Counted from the stretch's first letter, positions 1 to 14,600 are shown. The stretch is DNA of 64,000 nt from Hybos culiciformis (GCA_964007475.1 OZ023274.1:11557376-11621375); one strand, 5' to 3'. The notes: a model not told the origin generated them from the letters alone. Numbers and translations: made by a program.

Positions 1-1294
1 AAATTAAACAAAAACAACTTTGCATGTAAAATAGTTTTCACCATTTCACCTTCATTTTTATTTTTTAAGATGAATAATATTACTTTTCAATATTTTTCTT
101 CAATTAAAAAAACAAAAACTTTATTTAAGTACTTAATTTAATTGTTTATTATTTTGACAGAAATTGCTCTCTAGTTCTTGTTGATAACACATAAGTAATT
201 AAATTCACTAGTACAACAATAAAATGATAGAAGATACTTACTTGATCTTGAATTTGAGATGCATATTGATTGATAGAACAACAAGAGAATACTTAATAAT
301 AATTTTTCTATCATAATAAGACAATTTTCAATAATTTCTAAATGAATACATATAGTTTATAGAGTTTATTAAAGTAAATGAAAATATAATATAAAGACAA
401 ATTGTTACACATTATGTGTAGTTTACGTAAATATGTACATATTTACATGGATTCATTCATATCATATTTTGAAGAGTATGCATACAATATTGATATGATA
501 AGGTTATAACAAATTTTAGTATGAGAAAATTTTTCTTTCATTTAAAAAAGGTTATTAGTAGTCTAACAAAAAAAAAAAAAAAATTTCCATCAAATTTATA
601 AAATTTTGAAACAAAGTGAAAAAAAAAAAAAAAAATTCGTTAGACTTTTTTTATTATAAACAATAATTTTTATAAGAGCTGACAAGAAAAAAATATTTAT
701 ACAACTTTATTATTAAAAAAAAAAGCAAAAAAAAAAAGTCATTTTAATAAATTTTGTTTAAAATATATAATTTTTTTTTTTATTTGTCGGTTTTTTATTT
801 TATTTATTTTTTTTATTTATTTTTTTTCTGAAATAGCAACAAAATTTTTTATTTTTATTTTTTAATGAAAAAAAAAATTTTTTTTGTTTTGATTTAGCTG
901 AAAAATGTGTGATATTTTCTTAATAATTCAGATTAAAATTCTTAAAAATTAAAAATATATATAAAATTTATAAATTATAACTATAAGTATATAGATATAT
1001 TGTGTGTACATAATATCTAATAATTATATTTTTTTCTTCTAAATTAATATAAGAATTTATAAATATATAATGTAGAAGCATTAAAAAAAAAATTTACGTA
1101 ATTTTTGGATATTTTCTTCTTTTTTTTTTTAAATAAAGAATATATATTTCGGAAATAGATACATATATATACATTTAATTAAAAGCGTATATATTTAGTT
1201 TATAATTTATTTAAGTTAATGGTTTCTGTGTTAAATGATGGGGTTGGTTTTTTTTTGTTTTTGTTGAATTGACTTGATGAAATATTTCACACGA

Positions 1295-1309
1295 CCGGCG
1301 GCGGCGGCG
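1295..1309. repeat. (CGG)n-like GC-rich spot
   Basis: The 15 bases ccggcggcggcggcg, next to cacacga, stand out sharply in sequence that is otherwise nearly all A and T. It may be part of a 5' untranslated exon or promoter, or just a short trinucleotide repeat. Confidence 0.6.
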
Positions 1310-2052
1310 ATTGTTTTAATTGTTATTTTATTAGAGTAAAATTTAATAATGACCTCTGTACTTATTAGAGTTTTATGTTGAACTATTGCATTCATAGTAT
1401 AATATTGTTTTTCATTCATATTTTTATTAAAAACTTTCTCATTTTCAATAAATATATGAAATTTCTTATAAGTATATTTAATTTTTTTTTTTCAATGAAA
1501 TCCCTTAAATGCCGCCTTTAACAATAATAAAATTTTTTCATTATATTAAAATCAAATTCATGAATACAGCAAAAAAGAAAAATAACAAGTGTACACAAGT
1601 TACATAATTTTATTTTAATACAATTTAAATATAACGAATTGTCAATATATTATACATATTTATATAAAAATGAGAGAGTTGTATACTTATACATATAATT
1701 ATAAGTATTGGAAATTTCCGTTTCTTATCAAAAATAATGATTACTTTGAAAAAATTATAAATTAAAATAAAAAATTGTTAGCAATTTAAATTAATTTTTT
1801 TCTTTCTTTTTTCTTTTTTTTTTTTTTTGTTAATTTAACAAATAATGTTAAAAATAATTTAAAACTGATAATTCTTTGAGGTTAAAAGGTAAAAAATATG
1901 TTTTACGATTAGAATTTTTTTTTTTTTTAAATATAAGTATTTTTAATTGCATTTTGTAGAAACGAAAATTTCAATTTTCAGAAATTTGAACTTATATTGT
2001 GAATGACATTGAAATTTAGAAATCATTAAACTTTTTATTAATTTAAGCTTAT

Positions 2053-2106
2053 ACTTGGTTCGCTATTAGCTTATTTGGTTTCGTTTTAGTTTATTTGGCT
2101 AGATGG
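2053..2106. repeat. Approximate 20-base tandem repeat
   Basis: Two full copies and a partial third of a unit resembling attTGGttcgttttagctt, starting near 2053, 2073 and 2093. Copies differ at several positions. Confidence 0.45.
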
Positions 2107-2301
2107 AAAAATTACAAAATTTCTCCTTATAAGAATATTGGTTTTGATTGCACAATGTGCAGAGATATACTTATATGTACTTGCATTATAAAAATTAAAT
2201 GACATTGTGAAGCACAACACTATTGGAATATATTTTAATCCAAATAAAGTTTAATAACGCGTACAATGTGAATGTGGTTATTTTTTTATGTACAGAACAG
2301 T

Positions 2302-2340
2302 CAGGGCCGGAATAATAGTTTTTGTAACAAAGGGCGCCAA
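2302..2340 (+). mobile_element. Possible hAT-type terminus remnant
   Basis: The string cagggccgga followed about 25 bases later by gggcgcc resembles the left end of hAT-like DNA transposon families common in insects, whose termini often begin CAGGG. No matching right end or 8-bp target duplication was found by eye, so this is at best a solo end. Confidence 0.3.
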
Positions 2341-2574
2341 GTGTTGGTGTGGTGAAAATGGATTTAATTAAATTAACGAAATAATAATTCTACCTACCAT
2401 TAACAATTTAAATTGCTTACAATGACGACAATATGACTATGAAGTGTAATTTAATTAAAGCCTACTTGTCAACACCATCCAATTAAAAAATTAATTTCTT
2501 TGATAATGAAAATAATTTATTCTTGATTTTATTTTTTACTTTTTTACTTTATGATTTCTTTTTCGGTCTAGACA

Positions 2575-2577
<3 letters not shown>

Positions 2578-2622
<45 letters not shown>
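2578..2622. repeat. (TA)n microsatellite
   Basis: An uninterrupted AT dinucleotide repeat of about 45 bases, the longest pure dinucleotide tract seen in the window. It lies between tagacattc and ccgagata. Confidence 0.95.
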
Positions 2623-2624
<2 letters not shown>

Positions 2625-4745
2625 GAGATACTTTTATATACCTACATATTTTTTTATTTTTAATAAATTTAGAAATTTTCTTGATCTTTTTTTAAAAATA
2701 ATATACGGCTATCTATACATAAATATTATTTTGTTTTTTTATTTTATAATTTTTTTGATTTTCAAAAAAAAAAAAAAAAATTATCAAATTTTAAATTAGT
2801 GAAAAAAATTGGAAGAAATTTATAATTAACAAAAAACAAATAAAAATGATATAAAGAGCTTACAATTATTTTCTTGAAAATATAATATTATGTGCGGATA
2901 ACAATATTTATTTATTTTTGATATTTCTAATCTTCGTGATGTTTTGATTTTGTGCAAAAAGAACAGCACAACCTTCTTTAAAGAAGTGCCAACATGAATT
3001 TAGAGCAAAATTAAACAGAAGAGCAAGAAGAAGAAGAAAATTATATTAAAAAAAAATAAGAAAGACGAAAAAAATTTAATATTAAACATTTTTAAAAATT
3101 TAAATAACAAATTTATATTTGTGAGAAACCAATAGATACATGAAGAAAAAAAAATATATGTTTATTATCTTTGATGTCTCGTAAATTATGCTAACAAATT
3201 AGTTTTTTTTTATTTTTTTCTCAATTTTTTTTAGCAATAATAATAATTAGAATAAATTTAAAAAACATTTAGAAGAATTTAAGAAAGCAAAAAAATAATT
3301 TAATGAATTTTATTGGAAAACTTTTAAGTTTTTGAATTAACTTAGCTTTGTAAGGTAAACTGTTTAAAAAAGAAAATCTTTTAATATTTTCAGAGAAATA
3401 GGTTTAGATAAATTATTTATTTATTTTTTACCAATTTTTCTATTTGGACAGTCTCTCTATAAAAAACATTTAACTAAGAAGTTCTTAAGGTTCAATGTAC
3501 AGTCAGCTTGATAAAGCTCTACAGCAGATTTGATAGAGTTAATCTTCTTAATTATTTTTTGTTACCGTTATTATTTAGATAATTTAATATTTTTTAGATA
3601 TAAAGTTTAAAAACCGCAAATCTTAAATTTATTCTGAATTAAAATTTGAAATTTGTTTTAAAAACTTTTTTTTTATAATTTTAAATAAACTAGTTTTATT
3701 TTATTTTTTTTTTATTTTTTTTTCATTTTGAACAAATATTTGTAGTTTTGAATTCTCTTGTTTGAAATGTATTTTAATTTTTAATTTATGTAAATTGAGA
3801 TTTTTAGCGAACAAATATTCTATTGAATTGATTTTGTTGGAAATATTTTTTGGAAATTTAATTGCCAAGATGTCTCAAAAATTCTCACAATAATTTGCTT
3901 GATTTTTTTTTTTTTGACATTTTTTTGGTATAAAATTTCTAATGGGGCTACTATCTATATGTATGTATTAAAATAACCACAATTTTAATTTGAATTGGAA
4001 AAAAAAAATATTAATTTCGATTAAATTGAAGACATAATATTTATGGTGGTTGAATATATAAAGAAATGCCGTCGTTTTTTTTTTTTTTATAACACTTTTT
4101 TTTTTTTATACCGACAAAAAAAATAAATACATATGTATTAAAAAATTTTAGTGCTTTTTTATGTTTCGAGTTTTAAGTTAAAAAAAAAAAATGTTTTTTT
4201 TCGTTATACCTAGAATATATTTATTTATATATTTATATTATTTGTATGGTGTTTTATGTGTGTAGATATGTATATATAGAAATATTTTGTCAAAATTGCG
4301 TAATTCTTGAAAGATATTCCGCAAATTTGATTCTTAAAGTTTTTTTTTTTTAACATTTGTCAGAAAATAATCTTAAAATATTATTAAATTTTGGAAAAAT
4401 CTGTATTAATGATAAGCGACGTAAATAAGCGAGATAATAAGCTTTCATAAAATACAAGTTTTATAACGAACATACTAAATACTAAAAGAACGCATAATAG
4501 AGTACGCTTTAATGATGTTAAACAAGAAAACATGCATCAAATATTATAAATATAGAAAACATATTTATGCTAAATTTTAATAAATATTTTTGTTGATAAC
4601 AATATCCTAGAATTTTATTTGACATTATTAAAAAAAATAATAATTTACACAAAAAAAAAATTAATTAATCGTAAAAAAAAAATAAATAAAAATTAAAATT
4701 TTATTAGACAATTTTTAATGTTGTAATTTTATTATTACTTTTCAG

Positions 4746-5640
4746 ATAAACGGACAGCAACAGCAAGCTTTATCAACAACAGCATCTAGTACAATGCCAG
4801 CAATGCCAAAAGAAAAAATACCAATATCATTTGATCAAAATAATTTTGATGGACTGAAAATGAAAGACCAACAGGAACAACAGTATTTGTGCTGCAGTTC
4901 ATCGAGCAGCAGTTGTAGTGCGAGCTGTACAATAACAACAACAACAGCTACCGGAGCAACAGCAGCTACAACATCAAATAATTCAATTCATCATTCTAGT
5001 TTCAATAATAGTTGTAATAATAGTTCAATTCAAAATAAACAAATAGCATCCTCATCATCATCATCCACCACAACCACCAACACCAATACCACCTCCTCGA
5101 CAATACAGCCTCAAGAATTTTTAATTAAATGTAGCTGTAAAAGTCCAACATCATCATCATCATCATCATCACCAGCATCATCATCCTCTTCTGTAGAAAA
5201 AAATAGTTTAATTAGCGAATGTAGTAGCAACAAACAAAAATCATCATCAGTAGTTAATAATAAATGTTCAGCAACAGGTTCAACAACAACTACAACAACA
5301 CATAGCAATTATTGTTGCAGTAATGTAGCAACATGTAATATTAATAAATCCCAATTAACTAATGGTCACAATAAAGCATTAATAGCCACAACTTTGTCTT
5401 CAACTTCGACATCATCTTCATCGCCATCATCGACGTTTGCGTGCCCAACAACATCATCATCAGGCTCACAACAACAACCGTCTTCGTCGTCAACGACGGC
5501 GACGACACAAAAAAGGCCAAATGGCACTTTACCGGCAAAGAAAACCCCAAATGATTATATTTTTGGAAAATATTTAGGCGAAGGAAGTTTCAGTACAGTG
5601 CTATTGGCATGTGACATTCATTCAAAAAGAGAATATGCAA
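4746..5640 (+). CDS. Pdk1: Pdk1 exon 1 of this window: low-complexity N terminus and glycine loop
   Basis: The acceptor ttattattacttttcag ends at 4745 and the donor gtaagt begins at 5641. The ATG at 4794 starts MPAMPKEK. The same frame is open back to 4719, with an in-frame TAA at 4716 inside the presumed intron, so bases 4746-4793 are either 5' UTR or coding sequence joined to an unseen exon. Residues 1-30 are moderately complex ([13 protein letters not shown]). A cysteine/serine patch follows ([13 protein letters not shown], 33-45), then long Ser, Thr and Asn runs to about 245, then the kinase start [19 protein letters not shown]. The exon ends one base into a codon after REYA (282). Conserved kinase sequence directly against a consensus donor makes the 3' end very secure; the 5' end is less so. 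The low-complexity half is built from TCA, ACA and CAA codons. Confidence 0.9.
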
Positions 5641-8600
5641 GTAAGTGTCTTCAATTTTTATTTTATTTTATTAGATTAATTACATTACATCGGAATCGTT
5701 TTAATTGTTGGAAATTTATAATAATTTTGAATATTCAAATTTCATCTGAACTTCTATGCAACTATTTCAATTCTCAATAATTAATAGCGTCTCTAATAAA
5801 AAGTTGTTCCTGAATGAAATTAATCTAGTGACAAGTACTACTTGCAAATAAAAAAACTAGATTTAATATCACATGTATATTTATTTAGCGATAAGCAACA
5901 ATGTTGCAAATTTCTTTTTAAACGAAAATGATATATTAAAAATAAATTAGTGCTAATTTATATATTCATTTTATTTACAATTTGTGTGCAAGTAAAAAAA
6001 AAAAAAATTATCTACAAAGTATTACAAATTGCACTTGAATGGAAGAAACATTTATTATTTATTAATTAAAAAAAAATAAATAGAAATTATTAACTTCTAT
6101 TTATTTTAACAAATAAAATAATCTTTAATGAATTTTTTTTTGCTGCTTTAATGTTAACCGGCCTGATAAAGAGATTATATAAAATTTTAAGTAAAATTCA
6201 ATATCAGCATTCAAAGCTTTAATATCGCAAATTTAATTCCTAGTGGTAGGTCTTAACATAATTGTAATTATTACGTAAGTACAAATATGTATAATACAAC
6301 ACAAAAAATTATGTAGGTCAAAAAACGATAATTCTTTTATTTTGTGAATTACAACCAGGTTTTTTTTTTCAGAAATTTTATAAATTTTTCAATATCATGT
6401 TGATTACATACTATATTTAATCATTAATCTAATATTATTTCTATCAATAATGTTTTTTTTTTTTTTTTAATTATTATGTGTAATATAAACAAAAAAATGT
6501 ATATATAATAATAATTTTTTTATAAATAAAAATTTACACGCGCGTTCCATATCATATTAACATCATCATAGCTAGTGAAAGAAAAAAAAAAAGATATATT
6601 TTTTTTTTTTTTTTATATAAATTGTTTATCTCCTAAAATATAATAAATAAATTCAAGGAAATACTATTTAAAAGCTTTAATTTTTTTCTTCTCAAAAATC
6701 AATTTAATTTTTAATAGGTATGTACTTTTTTTTTTTCGATAATTTTCAAATAATTTTTATATTCTACCTTATATCAAATCCGGCGCCTTTTTTTTTAATA
6801 TTATTATAATTGTACTCCCTATTGGTACACCACCACACACCAGAGATAATAAAGCGCATTTTCATCGAATTTTTATATATAGAAAATAAGACAAATTATA
6901 AAAAAAAATTTATTTACTTAATTTTTTTATTATAATTGTTAGAAAATTTTTTGTACATGAATTTCTAAATTCTGTATAGGTACATTTATTTTTGATATTA
7001 TAGTAGTTTTATTTATTTTTGTTGAGATAAAATTGCGCATTAGGTTTCATATCATTTTTAAAATTCAATCTTTAAAAAAAAAAAAATTCACATGCAAAAA
7101 ACTTTTTTTTGTAAATTTTCGAAAAAGTACGAAAGAAAATTTCATTGCGATCAATTTGTATTTTATTAGCTTCGAAGATTATTATATTTATTTTTTATTA
7201 ATACTTAAATTTATAAATATTTATTATATATATTGCAAAAATAATTAACAGAGTTTATTTTTAAAAATATCAAGTGAGATAAAGGGCACGTGCTTAAATA
7301 ATTTTTAAAAATCTAATTTAAATTAACTACATAGTTTAATGTTTATCTTTTATTTTAGTATGTAGTTTAAAATTAAATAAATTTTGATTAGAAGTAAACA
7401 AATTATCTGTCTGAACGATCTATTTTTGAATATTTTAAATTGAATTTAAAATATGTAATTGTAAAATATCATTAAGCAGCAAAACATTGTTTCAACAACA
7501 TCAAATAACTGAAACGTGCAAATTAGAATATATTTTTTGAATGAAAATTCATCACGGGACTAAAGATGATAAATTAATAGTACTTATCGAACGAATGCTA
7601 TAATAATAATAAAACAAATGAATTGATTAGTTTTTAAATACATCTATATTATGTCATATATATATATTGCACTATAACAATATTTCATAGTTCTCTTGTG
7701 AAAATTAAATAACGTAACTTATCTAGAAATTTTATGCAAAAAAAAAAAATAAAATTACCTAGAAAATAATGTTTGAATATTTTTATTTTTTTTAATGTTT
7801 TCAATTAGCAAATAAATTAATGTCATTTTGTGTTTACACGTGTAACACCAATAATAAAAATAATAAAAAAAAATTGTTGCTTATATTTTACTTTCTAAAA
7901 AAAAAAAATTAAAATTAATATATGTAGTATGTAATAATGTGTACACATAACATACAATAACCACTAATCTAGATATTTGTTTTTTTTTTTTTTTTTTTTT
8001 GCATATTTTTGTTATATATATTTCATTTCGTGGTTTTATTTGCAACTCATGAAATATACTTTAATTTTTTTTAGTAAGTTTTCGACATAAAATAGGTTAA
8101 ATATTTTTTTTTCTGTGTTGTTTTTTTTTTTTTTTTGTAACAAAATCAGGAATTATTTTAAATAAAAAACATAATAATAACATAATAATGGAAAATTATG
8201 TTTTACTTATATTGCAAGTAGGCATTAAGGTATAAATGACAAAATAAAGAATTTTGCTTTACTTGAGCACATTTATTTTTTTAATTTGATAACATTTTGA
8301 AGTCATCGTCGTTGTTTTTTTGATTATAATTTATCAATTAAGTTACGATTTTATTTTTCAATGAATTTATTTGAAAAATGTTTACGAGATACTAAGAACT
8401 TTAAACTAAGTAACACTTATTTTGGAACGTAATAATAAAGCTTATTTGGGTGAATTTTGACTTAAATAAACATTTTGTTTTTTATGAATTAAATGTTAAT
8501 ATACACTTATTAATTGAAATCATAAACAATTTTTATTTACTATCATTAATAATATTGTGTAAACAATATTTGATATTATTAAAAGTTTATCATCTCGCTA

Positions 8601-11600
8601 TTTATTTCTCCTCTGAATTGAATTTTATTTATTTTTAAAATTTAATACACATTTTAATTTTTTTTTTTTTTTTTTTTTTATACATATTTTAATAAAATCA
8701 ATTAAAATATTTTTCTAAAAACTAAACTTGATTTAGGTATTTATGTATTAATAATATATGTATATATATTTAAAACTGGTATTTATTTAAATAATAATAT
8801 TATTAGTCTTTTTTTTTCACTTCAAGAGATGAAAACCGTTGCTTAACTTTTTTTTTTATTCTTATTATTTTTATTAACTATATTAGAAGAATTCAGAAAA
8901 CATTAAATAAAGATATACATCTGTATATATCTGTATAGGAGGTTAGTTTTTATAAATAAATAATAAAAAAAAAAAAAGATACATTATACAGAGGAGAAGA
9001 GAATATTTTATTTGTTTTTATTTTTATTATTATTATTATAATTTTTCATATAAAAGAATTTGAATTTTTTTTTTATATTTGTCGATACGAAATCAGATGT
9101 TTAAATCAATTTTTTTTTTTTTATATAATTCTGTTTTTTTTTTTTTTTTTTTATTTTATAATTTAAAAATAAACTTTCTACGCATACAGAAATAAAAAAA
9201 AAAAAAAAAAAAACAATATATTTTTTTATACATTTTTATGTAAATTTATTTATTTTTTTTATTTTTATATAAAATAAATGATAAAATGAAAAAAGCTTCT
9301 TTTTCTTAAATATTTTATAAGTTTCTAGTAAATTTTTAGCAGGTTTTATAAATTTCAAACATTTAGGTATAGCCTAGATGTATAGATTTTATTTATTTGA
9401 TTTTTGGATACTAATTGTTTTTTAAAGCCTGATTTGTGTAGTAAAATATTTCTTAACAACCAATAATAATGTCATCAATTATTATTGTTGTTAATCTTTT
9501 TATTGTTTTGATTTAAATTAATTAAAAAAAAAAAAAAATTAATTTATCATAAACTGAATCTAAACTAAAATATGAGATATTAATTGGCACAAAAAAGTGA
9601 ATTGGAATGTTAAGAAATTCTGTTTTTCTAATTTAATAATTTTTTTTTTATTTAAATTGAGAAAATATTGTTTTTTTTTTTTTGTCTTAAACAAACCAAC
9701 AATACTCATAAGTATTTAATAATATAAATATTTTTTTTTTTTATATATAAGTACTTAAAAGTATGATGCCAGAGAGTGTATTGTTTGAATTTTTATGAAA
9801 CAACCGCCCATAAATAGAAAAATTTGCTAATATTATATTTAGAATATTTAATTTCACAGAAAAAAAAAAACTTTCAAGTAAAATATACGTACTTATGCTA
9901 AACAACTTGAAGGGTTATAAAAATACATAGAATAATTTTTTTTTGAAGTCAAGTAAAAGCTTTTTTTTTTTGTATTTCAAATTATACTATGACATTTGAA
10001 TGTCACATCATTAATATATAGTATATTTAATTTTATACTTAGAGTATTAAAAAAAAATAGAATCTTGTTTATGATAATTTTATTTTTTTGTTATTTTGTT
10101 TTCTTAACATCACTTCCGATCGCCGCAACTGTTGCTGCAACAAATTAAGCAAGAAAATATAATATTAAACAACAAAAACTTTATAAATTGACTTGATATG
10201 GTTTTTTTTTTTTTGCAACACACAGTTAAGCGCATATTTTCATTTATATAAATTTAAATTGTCATAAATAAACACAAGTTTTTTTTTTTATCTCGAAAGA
10301 AGTTCGAACAAATATGCTAATTTTATTTTTTTTTTTATTTTCAATTCAATTTTTTTTTAGTTTAGTTATAATTTTTTATGTTACAAAGGAATTTTTTAAT
10401 TTTTTTCATGATAAGATATATAAAATATAAGTATATAATATTCTATCATGAATATTATATACATATTTTTATATTTAAAAAAAATACTTTACATATTATT
10501 ATGTATTTGTTTTCCAATTTATTAATATTAAGCTAATTAAATAAGAATAAAAAATATGTTAAGATGATGCTAAAAATATGATAATAATGATAAAGCTTAA
10601 AGTCCAAAAAAAAGAAAAAGAAAAAGAGAGTTATAAAATCTTAGAACAAAAACGGATATGAAAATTACGTAGTTTAATAAACATTGAATATATTATGTAC
10701 TTAAATTCAACTTATTTTGTATAGTTGGTTGATATTAAGTTGTCAAGTCGTCGTATCATACAATTTCATGCTTAAATTTAAAATTACTTTTTTTCATACA
10801 TAGTAAAGTAAAATATTTTTACTGGAAAGAAAGAATAATATTTTTGTTTACCTTCGTATTTTTTTTTTTTTTTTTTTGTTTAAAATCTAAATATTGGCGA
10901 AAATAATAAACGTCATTAAAATTTTTTTTTATTTTTATATGTTTGTCAAAGTAATATTTTGTACAAAAACGAAAACAATTTATTAAACAGAAATAATAAT
11001 GATATTTTAAAGATTTTATTTTATTTTGTAATAAACATAGTATTACATTCTTTATGTCTAGGGCCTACAGATACACATATATTTGTGTAGTTAGAAATCG
11101 AAAATCATCAATTATATCAATTTATTTTTAATATAATAATTTATATTTTATTTATTTCCAAAACATGTTATTGCCAAAATTAAATATTTTTTATTTTTGA
11201 TTATTATTATTTATACACCTCCGATTATAGGGCATAAAATATACAATTTGTTTAGTTGCAAAAAAAAATAAAAAATTGATAAACAATTCAATTTGTCCTC
11301 AAAATTTCCCAAAATATTTTTATTTTTTGAATATATGACATGACAACTATCGTCAATAAAAAAAAAATACCCCCAGCATCTGAAAACAAAAAAACATAAA
11401 AATAAAATAAAATATAATTTTTGTTTTGATCAAATGCGAAATTTAACAAAATGTTTAAACAATGAAGGCCAAGTGAAGGCGCAAATTGTATTTATTTATT
11501 TTTTTTTTATTGTTTTCAAAACGAACTTATGACGACAATATTATGCTTTATTGATTTTATTTCTTTATTTTTTTATTTATTTTTTTTTTTTGTATTTATT

Positions 11601-14600
11601 TATTCCTACATTTGTAGTAGATTAGGGAAAAATAAGAACTAGGTAATATTAAAAAAAAAATTAAAACTAGTTTAAAATATTAAGTGAAGAAAAAAAACGT
11701 AGTACCTAAATAACAAAATTAATTTAAAATCAACATAATATTTTTTTATGAACTAAATAAACATATTTTTAATTTTTTAGTAGTTAGGTATTATGATTTT
11801 TTTTGAATTATTTTACATAATCATATTTTATTTTTTAATATTTTTATTGGCATTTTCTACATAAATTTCAAGTATATAATATACACAGGGTAATGACATT
11901 TTTGTTTTTATTATGACTTGTCAAATTGATCAAAAAAAAAAATGTTATATGACTCTTCAAAAAAAAAAATTGATCGCAATATAAAATTTCTAAAGAAATT
12001 TTCTTCTTATCTTCTTCTCAATATATTATTCTTCTCCAATTTTAATTCAAAAAATTATTTTTAAAATATTCATTTCCCGTCGTATTTAAAAAAAAAAAAA
12101 AATATAGAAATAGAAATAACAAAAAAATGATTGCAAAACGAGTTAAGATTAAGATTATTATTTTATTTTTCATTATTTAATTTAATTTGACAGATGATAG
12201 TATGTACATTTTTTTTTTTATATATTCAAATTGCTTTATTAGAATAGGAAAAAGAAATTTATATATTATAAAGTGTACTACACACTTAGTTAAATTTTCT
12301 TAAAATTTATGATTTTTATTTATAATATGTATAATATGAAAAAAGAAAAAGAAAAAAAAAACGAACCCAAAAATCTTAGAAATATATTATTGTATTTTTT
12401 AATATCATTTCATCATCACAAGTAATAAAATGATTTGTCATCATGACATCAACACAACAGTTAATAAAATTATCTTCTTTTTTTTTTATATGTTTTATTA
12501 TTATTATTATTATTATTTTTGCCGTTGTCTCTCTAAAATAAATAAAAAAAAAAAAAATTTATTATTTTAAATAATATTAAAACACAGAGAATAAAAAAAA
12601 AAGAATAAATAAATCTAATTTAATAGGGCTTTAGTTTTTTGACATATTAATAGTGATTGTACTAAATTTGGTATTATTGTTTTTGTATTTTTTAATAATA
12701 CTTTATTAATATACAAAAAATGTCAAAATAGAAAATGATATGACAGAATTTCATCAGATGATTTTTATATTTTAAGTTTTTTTTTTTTTTTTGAAAGTCA
12801 GACAAGATTATTAAAGATCACAAAATGATTCTGATAAATAATTTTTCCATATTAAATATGATCTACTTTTTTTTTTATAAGAAAATTTCATCATTTTTTA
12901 TTTTTTTTTTTTAATAAAAATTAGTGCAAAAATTTTCTTATAACTTTGTACATATTATGTAAAAAAAAACATCTGCGCGTTGTCCCTTTTTTTTCTTTTT
13001 ATTTATTTTTTTTAATTAGATTAAGGAACGGGGGAAAAAAACCTCAAAATATAATTAAAAATTACATTTACTTACTACCTATTTTTTTTTTTATATATAT
13101 ATTTCATGATAAAAATGTCTTGTTTGTAACATAAAAATGTTTAAAAATAAGGATACGCTTTTCCTTTGCCTTTTTTTTTATTATTTTATTTTAATGAATG
13201 AGGATAGCTTTGGAAAATTAATTGTTTAAAAAAAAAATAAAAAAAAATCGATAGAAAGCTCAATTTTTCAAATTTTGGATGTGCAAGTTCATTCTATACA
13301 CAAGTTTACTGGTATGGGCTTGGAGAAGTATGTTTTGGATCTCAAAGGGATTTTTTTTTGTGTTCAGTACATCAAGTACATCAAGATATATTATAATGTC
13401 TCGAAGTATGTTTTATTGAAAAAATCTCGTATAATCACACAGCTCTTTTATAAATTAAAAACTCATAAAATTACATTGTAAAATATTATAAAATTTAAAA
13501 ATACTATTTTTAATTTTTCTTAACACATATAATGTACATTTATGTGTATAATTTTCTAAAATAAAAATTTTCCTATGTAGGTCAAAGAACTCATCTTTGG
13601 CAAAAAAAAAAAAAATTAATTTTATATATTTTTCATTTATTTATTTGTTTTTTTTTTTTTTTATATGGTAATGTGACATAATAAGGAATTTAATGAACAT
13701 AAAATCATGATGTAACATCCGTTTTCTATTTAATTTTTGTGTTTTTTTTTTTTTTTTTTACATTCAATACATTTTTTTTCTTTCAATGTAAAATTTATTT
13801 AGGACTATGAAAATTTTATTGAAAAAGATTTATTAGAAAATAATAATAATAATAATAATAATAAAAATGATTTCTTTTAATTGATTTTGAAAAAGGAAAG
13901 TAATAAAAAAGTAGAAAAAAATAAAAAAAAATTAGATTTTGACTGGAGGTCAATAAGAAATGTAAACAACAAAAAAAAATTTTATAAGGGCAGGTAGAAA
14001 GATTAATTTTGAAGGGAAAAATTTTATAATCTTTTTTGAGTTGTTTTTTTTATTTTTTTTTGGAGGGAAAAAAGGTTCAGTACAGTACCCTCGAAAAATC
14101 ATAGGAATAGAAACATTTAAAGTGAATAAAGATACTATATATATGTATCTATATATATCTATTTTCTTAAAATTTTTAAGGACAATATGAAAACATCTGG
14201 AATATTATTTCTTTATTTTCAAGAAAATTATTGTTGTGAAAATATACACCTGTTTTTGTACCTATATTAAAATTAAAAAAAAAAAAAAAACAATGTTCGA
14301 AATAAAAGTAACAAACAATTTTTTTCGAAATTAAAAAAAAAAATTAAATAAAAATATTATTCTTATTAAAGATTCATTTTTTTTTTAATTATAACATTTT
14401 TACACCTCAAAAAATCTTACATACCTTGTACAAAAGTTCTTCTCTTCAACAACAATTGTTTTTATAACCAAAAATAACTTTTTTTTACGGTCAAAAACCT
14501 GTCGACGCACTATTGGCGCCAAAATTATTATGTAAAAAAAAAAATGTCATGAGATTTTTTTTTTGTTTTTTTTTCACCACATATTATAACAAAATCCTTT

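Larger units (their letters stand above)
1..4745. other. Upstream flank or upstream intron of Pdk1, no coding exon seen
   Basis: There is no supportable protein-coding exon on either strand. The stretch is AT-rich with many poly-A and poly-T runs, a long (TA)n tract at 2578-2622, a CGG-rich spot near 1295-1309, an approximate 20-base tandem at 2053-2106 and a GC-richer patch around 2295-2345 that resembles a transposon end. Because 4745 is a good splice acceptor, part or all of this stretch is probably an intron whose 5' exon is either hidden here as untranslated sequence or lies outside the window. Confidence 0.6.

Noticed and set aside
5111..5550. Two antisense open frames across the repeat-rich part of Pdk1 exon 1
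   Set aside because: They are by-products of TCA/ACA codons read on the other strand (Asp/Val runs), with no domain or plausible context.
7286..7293. gcacgtgc E-box palindrome in intron 1
   Set aside because: Eight bases only; no clustering with other sites.
14513..14523. TTGGCGCCAA palindrome in intron 1 matching an E2F-type site, and a similar tttttgcgccaaaaa at 33955
   Set aside because: Single short motifs with no promoter context; expected by chance in 64 kb.
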